From positions 1 through 43,224 of the forward strand of contig JANWWM010000086.1 of the NCBI GenBank assembly GCA_025055975.1: a stretch of DNA of 43,224 nucleotides, given 5' to 3'. The notes under the pieces are model-generated. The model had not been told where the DNA came from. It did no database searches and saw only the letters and a list, made by a program, of their open reading frames with translations. The DNA is from Chloroherpetonaceae bacterium. GTDB taxonomy: Bacteria; Bacteroidota; Chlorobiia; Chlorobiales; Thermochlorobacteraceae. Numbering within the stretch: position 1 is the first letter of the stretch; each line of letters opens with the position of its first letter. The translations under genes and the position numbers were made by a program. This document shows positions 40,976 through 43,224 of the stretch, one piece after another.

Positions 40976-41651
40976 GGAGCGTCTCCTTTGAAATTTCTGC
41001 CTGAAAAACGCGCGCGAAAGCGCGAGCGAACTCGCTCTTGACGCGGCTCATCTCCGCGCTTCCGCCAAGAACTTTGGCGAGAGAAGTTACGCCCATTTCG
41101 CTGATTCCGCAAGGAACGATGCCCGCGAAGTAACTCAAATCGACATTGACGTTCAGCGCAAGCCCATGCATCGTCGTCCAACTCGAAAACTTCACGCCGA
41201 TGGCGCAAATTTTTTCGTCGCCAACCCAAACGCCCGTGTAATTCTTTTTGGGGTTGGGGTGAGTTTTGCGACCGCCCTCAACGCCGAAGGCTTTGAGGGT
41301 TTGAATGACCGTTTCCTCCAAATCGCGCAGGTATCGATGCGCGTCGAGATAAAAATGCCGCAGATTGAGAATCGGGTAGGCGACAAGTTGCCCATAGCCG
41401 TGATAGGTGATGTCGCCGCCGCGCTCGATTTCGAAGACCTCAATGCCGCGCGCTTGAAGTTCGGCGGGCGAATAAAGCAGATGACGCTTGTCGGTTTGCG
41501 AGCCGAGCGTATAGACGTGCGGATGCTCGACGAGAAAAAGCGTGTCGGGCAGACGTTCCGCCTTGACTTGCTCGAACGTGTCGCGTTGAAGGCGAAGCGC
41601 GTCGCCGTAACGCATCACGCCCAAATCCACAAGGCGAATCGAACGCTGCAT
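40950..41651 (-). CDS. lipB: Octanoyl-[ACP]:protein N-octanoyltransferase LipB
   Basis: LipB moves octanoate from ACP to the lipoyl domains of E2/GcvH as the first step of lipoate synthesis. The 233-residue protein has the family motifs GGDITYHGYGQLVAYPI (His in TYHG), GVWVGDEKICAIGVKFSSW (with the catalytic-type Lys in GVKF) and HGLALNVNVDLSYFAGIVPCGI (Cys). ATG 41651 overlaps the TGA of rsgA by one base (TGATG), which argues against the TTG one codon earlier. Its tail overlaps the Uma2 gene. LipA is not in the window. Close linkage to an E1 gene fits lipoyl-dependent dehydrogenase biogenesis. Confidence 0.95.
   Translation of the reverse strand: MQRSIRLVDLGVMRYGDALRLQRDTFEQVKAERLPDTLFLVEHPHVYTLGSQTDKRHLLYSPAELQARGIEVFEIERGGDITYHGYGQLVAYPILNLRHFYLDAHRYLRDLEETVIQTLKAFGVEGGRKTHPNPKKNYTGVWVGDEKICAIGVKFSSWTTMHGLALNVNVDLSYFAGIVPCGISEMGVTSLAKVLGGSAEMSRVKSEFARAFARVFQAEISKETLHGGRESDG
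40982..40989 (-). promoter_or_regulatory. Strong ribosome-binding site for the Uma2-like gene
   Basis: The minus strand reads AAAGGAGA six bases before the ATG at 40975, inside the last codons of lipB. It supports the chosen start despite the overlap with lipB. Confidence 0.8.
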
Positions 41652-42763
41652 CAAGCGATGGCGCGCTCAAAGATGGAAAGATAACTTTCGTAGCGCGACG
41701 GCGCGATGTCGCCACGCTCCAACGCCGCAAGCACGGCGCAATCGGGTTCGCTGACGTGCAGGCACGACGGATACCGACAATTCGGCGAAAACTTGCGAAA
41801 CTCCCTGAAACACAGGCGAAGCTCCTCTCGCGGAATGAAGGCGAGACCAAATTCCCGAATGCCAGGCGTATCAATCACATAGCCTTTTTCGCCCGCGTCG
41901 TTCCTGACCTCAATCGTCTTGGCGAAGGTCGTCGTGTGCAAGCCCTTCAACGTTTTCTCGCTCACTTCGCCAACGGGCAAGTTCAATCCCGTCAAGCGAT
42001 TGACGAGGGTCGTTTTGCCTACGCCCGAATGTCCCGAAAAAACCGAAACCTTGTTCATCATCTTGGCTTTCAACTCGTCAAGTCCGAGATTCTTTTCCGC
42101 GCTTATGGCGAGAACGTCGTAGCCAAGCGGCGCATAAACGCTTCGGATGGCATCGAGTTCGCCCTCTTGGGCAAGGTCGATTTTGTTGACGACCAAGATC
42201 GGCTCGATACGCTCATACTCCGCGTAGGCGAGGTAGCGATCGACAAGCCCCGCGCGAAACGGCGGCTCGGCGATGGAACTGACGACGAAAAGCAAATCGA
42301 TGTTGCTGGCGATGACGTGCTCCAACTCGCCGCTTCGATTCGCGTTGCGTTCTCGACTGCGGCAAAGTTTGGTTCGGCGCGCCTTGACGAGCGCGATGAG
42401 TCCTTCGCCGCATTCGGTCTCGGTTGGAGGCTTGGTGAGTTTGACGACGACCTCGTCGCCCGCCACGACGAGCGTCGCGTCGGGATTCTCTGAAATCGTG
42501 CCGCGATAGGTTTGGCACAGGCAGTCGCCCTCGTCGGTTTGAACGACGATGGCGCGCCCTCGGCACTCGATGACGCGACCCTCCAAATCGGCGAGCTGTT
42601 TTTCGGGCTTCGGCGCGTAGCGCGTCCTTTGCCGATTGCCAAGCTTGGAACTGTCCGACGAAATGGCGACGTCGCCATCAATCGCGTTTGGATTGAACCG
42701 CCACTTGTCGTTTCCTTTTGACCACTCTTTGAGGACCCTTTTGAGTTTTGGCTTCTTCTCCAT
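41651..42763 (-). CDS. rsgA: Ribosome small-subunit-dependent GTPase A (RsgA)
   Basis: RsgA is a circularly permuted GTPase that helps 30S subunit maturation. It has 370 residues: an N-terminal OB-fold region (about 60-130, with RGRAIVVQTDEGDCLC and GDEVVV) precedes the permuted G domain. G4 (VVNKIDL) comes before the P-loop GHSGVGKTTLVN, and G3 DTPGIREFG follows. A C-terminal zinc knuckle has CRYPSCLHVSEPDC. ATG 42763 leads a Lys-rich N-terminus longer than usual (about 50 extra residues), probably disordered. It is first in the rsgA-lipB-Uma2-E1-membrane-protein run. A TAnnTTTG element lies 23-30 bp upstream. Confidence 0.95.
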   Translation of the reverse strand: MEKKPKLKRVLKEWSKGNDKWRFNPNAIDGDVAISSDSSKLGNRQRTRYAPKPEKQLADLEGRVIECRGRAIVVQTDEGDCLCQTYRGTISENPDATLVVAGDEVVVKLTKPPTETECGEGLIALVKARRTKLCRSRERNANRSGELEHVIASNIDLLFVVSSIAEPPFRAGLVDRYLAYAEYERIEPILVVNKIDLAQEGELDAIRSVYAPLGYDVLAISAEKNLGLDELKAKMMNKVSVFSGHSGVGKTTLVNRLTGLNLPVGEVSEKTLKGLHTTTFAKTIEVRNDAGEKGYVIDTPGIREFGLAFIPREELRLCFREFRKFSPNCRYPSCLHVSEPDCAVLAALERGDIAPSRYESYLSIFERAIA

Positions 42764-42785
42764 TCCTGCGAGTTTGGTTGAGCGA

Positions 42786-42793
42786 CAAACTTA
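42786..42793 (-). promoter_or_regulatory. Candidate -7 element for the rsgA operon
   Basis: The minus strand reads TAAGTTTG (42793 to 42786), an exact TAnnTTTG match, 23-30 bp before the ATG at 42763. This is a plausible promoter position for a short 5' UTR. A clear -33 element is not seen. Confidence 0.45.
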
Positions 42794-42930
42794 CGAAAGT
42801 CGGGCGTGATTGGGTTGCGAATCGAGGCGCGTTTGCGGAGCGCGCCAAACCGCGTTGCGAGCCAAAGAGGTTTCTTTTTCGGCAACTTCGCGCTTGTGCA
42901 TTCCGAGCGAAATTCGCCTCGACCCTATCC

Positions 42931-42952
42931 CCTCTCCTTGCGCAAGGAGAGG
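42931..42952. repeat. Perfect 22-bp palindrome
   Basis: Arms CCTCTCCTTG (42931-42940) and CAAGGAGAGG (42943-42952) flank a central CG, so the whole is a perfect 22-bp palindrome. It lies in the gene-free 42764-43224 stretch, upstream of rsgA. No T-run follows on either side, so it is not a standard terminator. Similar CTCTCC...GGAGAG palindromes are scattered in many genomes as REP-like elements. Confidence 0.85.
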
Positions 42953-43012
42953 AGCGATGCTTTTTCGCTCGCAAGCGTTTTCTTCTCGTCAAATTCGCCG
43001 CGCTTTTCTCTC

Positions 43013-43224
43013 GTCATTCCGAGCGCAAGCGAGGAATCCGCAAAGATTGAGAATTGCGAATCGTCAATTGCGACTTGAGCGTTCTCGATTCCCAATTCTC
43101 GCTCCTCGCTTCTTTCAAATGGATTCTTCACTCCGCTGTCGCTCCGTTCAGAATGACAACTGTTTTCTGCCTCTTGCGTTCCGAGCGTTTGTTCTCTGTC
43201 ATTCCGAGCGCAAGCGAGGAATCC
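43013..43224 (-). repeat. Dispersed composite repeat, inverted copy at the window end
   Basis: This is the same composite repeat as at 110-250 and 34577-35145, but in the opposite orientation. GTCATTCCGAGCGCAAGCG (43013 onwards) is followed by CAATTGCGA-type joints. Then come the GGATTCTTCACTCCGC... half (43121-43157) and a further GTCATTCCGAGC half running off the window end. No gene is seen from 42764 to 43224. Confidence 0.8.

Noticed and set aside
42931-42952. Palindrome read as an intrinsic terminator
   Set aside because: No T-run follows on either strand and the neighbouring gene is transcribed away from it.
1-43224. tRNA or rRNA genes
   Set aside because: No cloverleaf or rRNA-like conserved sequence was seen by eye in the intergenic stretches.

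Overview
The window reads as a chromosomal segment of a member of the Bacteroidota/Chlorobiota (FCB) superphylum. The evidence is a secreted PQQ-type sugar dehydrogenase ending in a type IX secretion (T9SS) sorting domain, a GWxTD-domain protein, the zapA - 6S RNA - rny order, near absence of Shine-Dalgarno sequences, and TAnnTTTG-like -7 elements in several gaps. The ArsA-type ATPase with an HSP20-like tail, the dispersed repeats and the housekeeping proteins point towards a Chlorobiota-like lineage, but I cannot name a genus. Aconitase, a fused branched-chain-type 2-oxoacid dehydrogenase E1 and LipB suggest oxidative heterotrophic metabolism.

Layout. 1-2398: repeats, then glgE (minus). 2895-7115 (plus): ArsA-like ATPase, argS, an ATP-grasp ligase. 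7124-9455 (minus): a compact four-gene signalling module (DUF4388 protein, variant hemerythrin, Roadblock/LC7 protein, MglA/COG2229-type small GTPase). 9635-13321: a MarR regulator divergent from an aldo/keto reductase, then an ABC ATPase without its permease and an outer-membrane-type protein. 13334-21047 (minus): a seven-gene run: NYN ribonuclease-like, degenerate HAD protein, chorismate mutase, mltG, TPR/CHAT-like envelope protein, HELVH membrane peptidase-like protein, Rpn-type nuclease. 21223-23499 (plus): aconitase, with a palindrome in its promoter region and a strong terminator behind it. 23573-34487 (minus): PQQ sugar dehydrogenase, GWxTD protein, an N6-adenine methylase with a specificity domain, pheT, a coiled-coil protein, zapA, a probable 6S RNA, rny. 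34488-35231: repeat cluster. 35232-42763 (minus): rsgA, lipB, a Uma2 nuclease-fold protein, E1 alpha/beta fusion, a small membrane protein, then a hybrid histidine kinase with its own promoter-like element. 42764-43224: repeats.

Most genes are very tightly packed, with several start/stop overlaps. This supports translational coupling and lets neighbours be read as operons. LipB next to a lipoyl-dependent dehydrogenase E1 is one functionally sensible pairing. The four-gene GTPase module is the best candidate for a little-described system. Its hemerythrin lacks one canonical histidine ligand and carries two cysteines, so the module could couple an oxygen, NO or redox signal to a Roadblock-regulated GTPase switch.

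All calls come from reading the sequence and from known family signatures. No database search or folding program was run.
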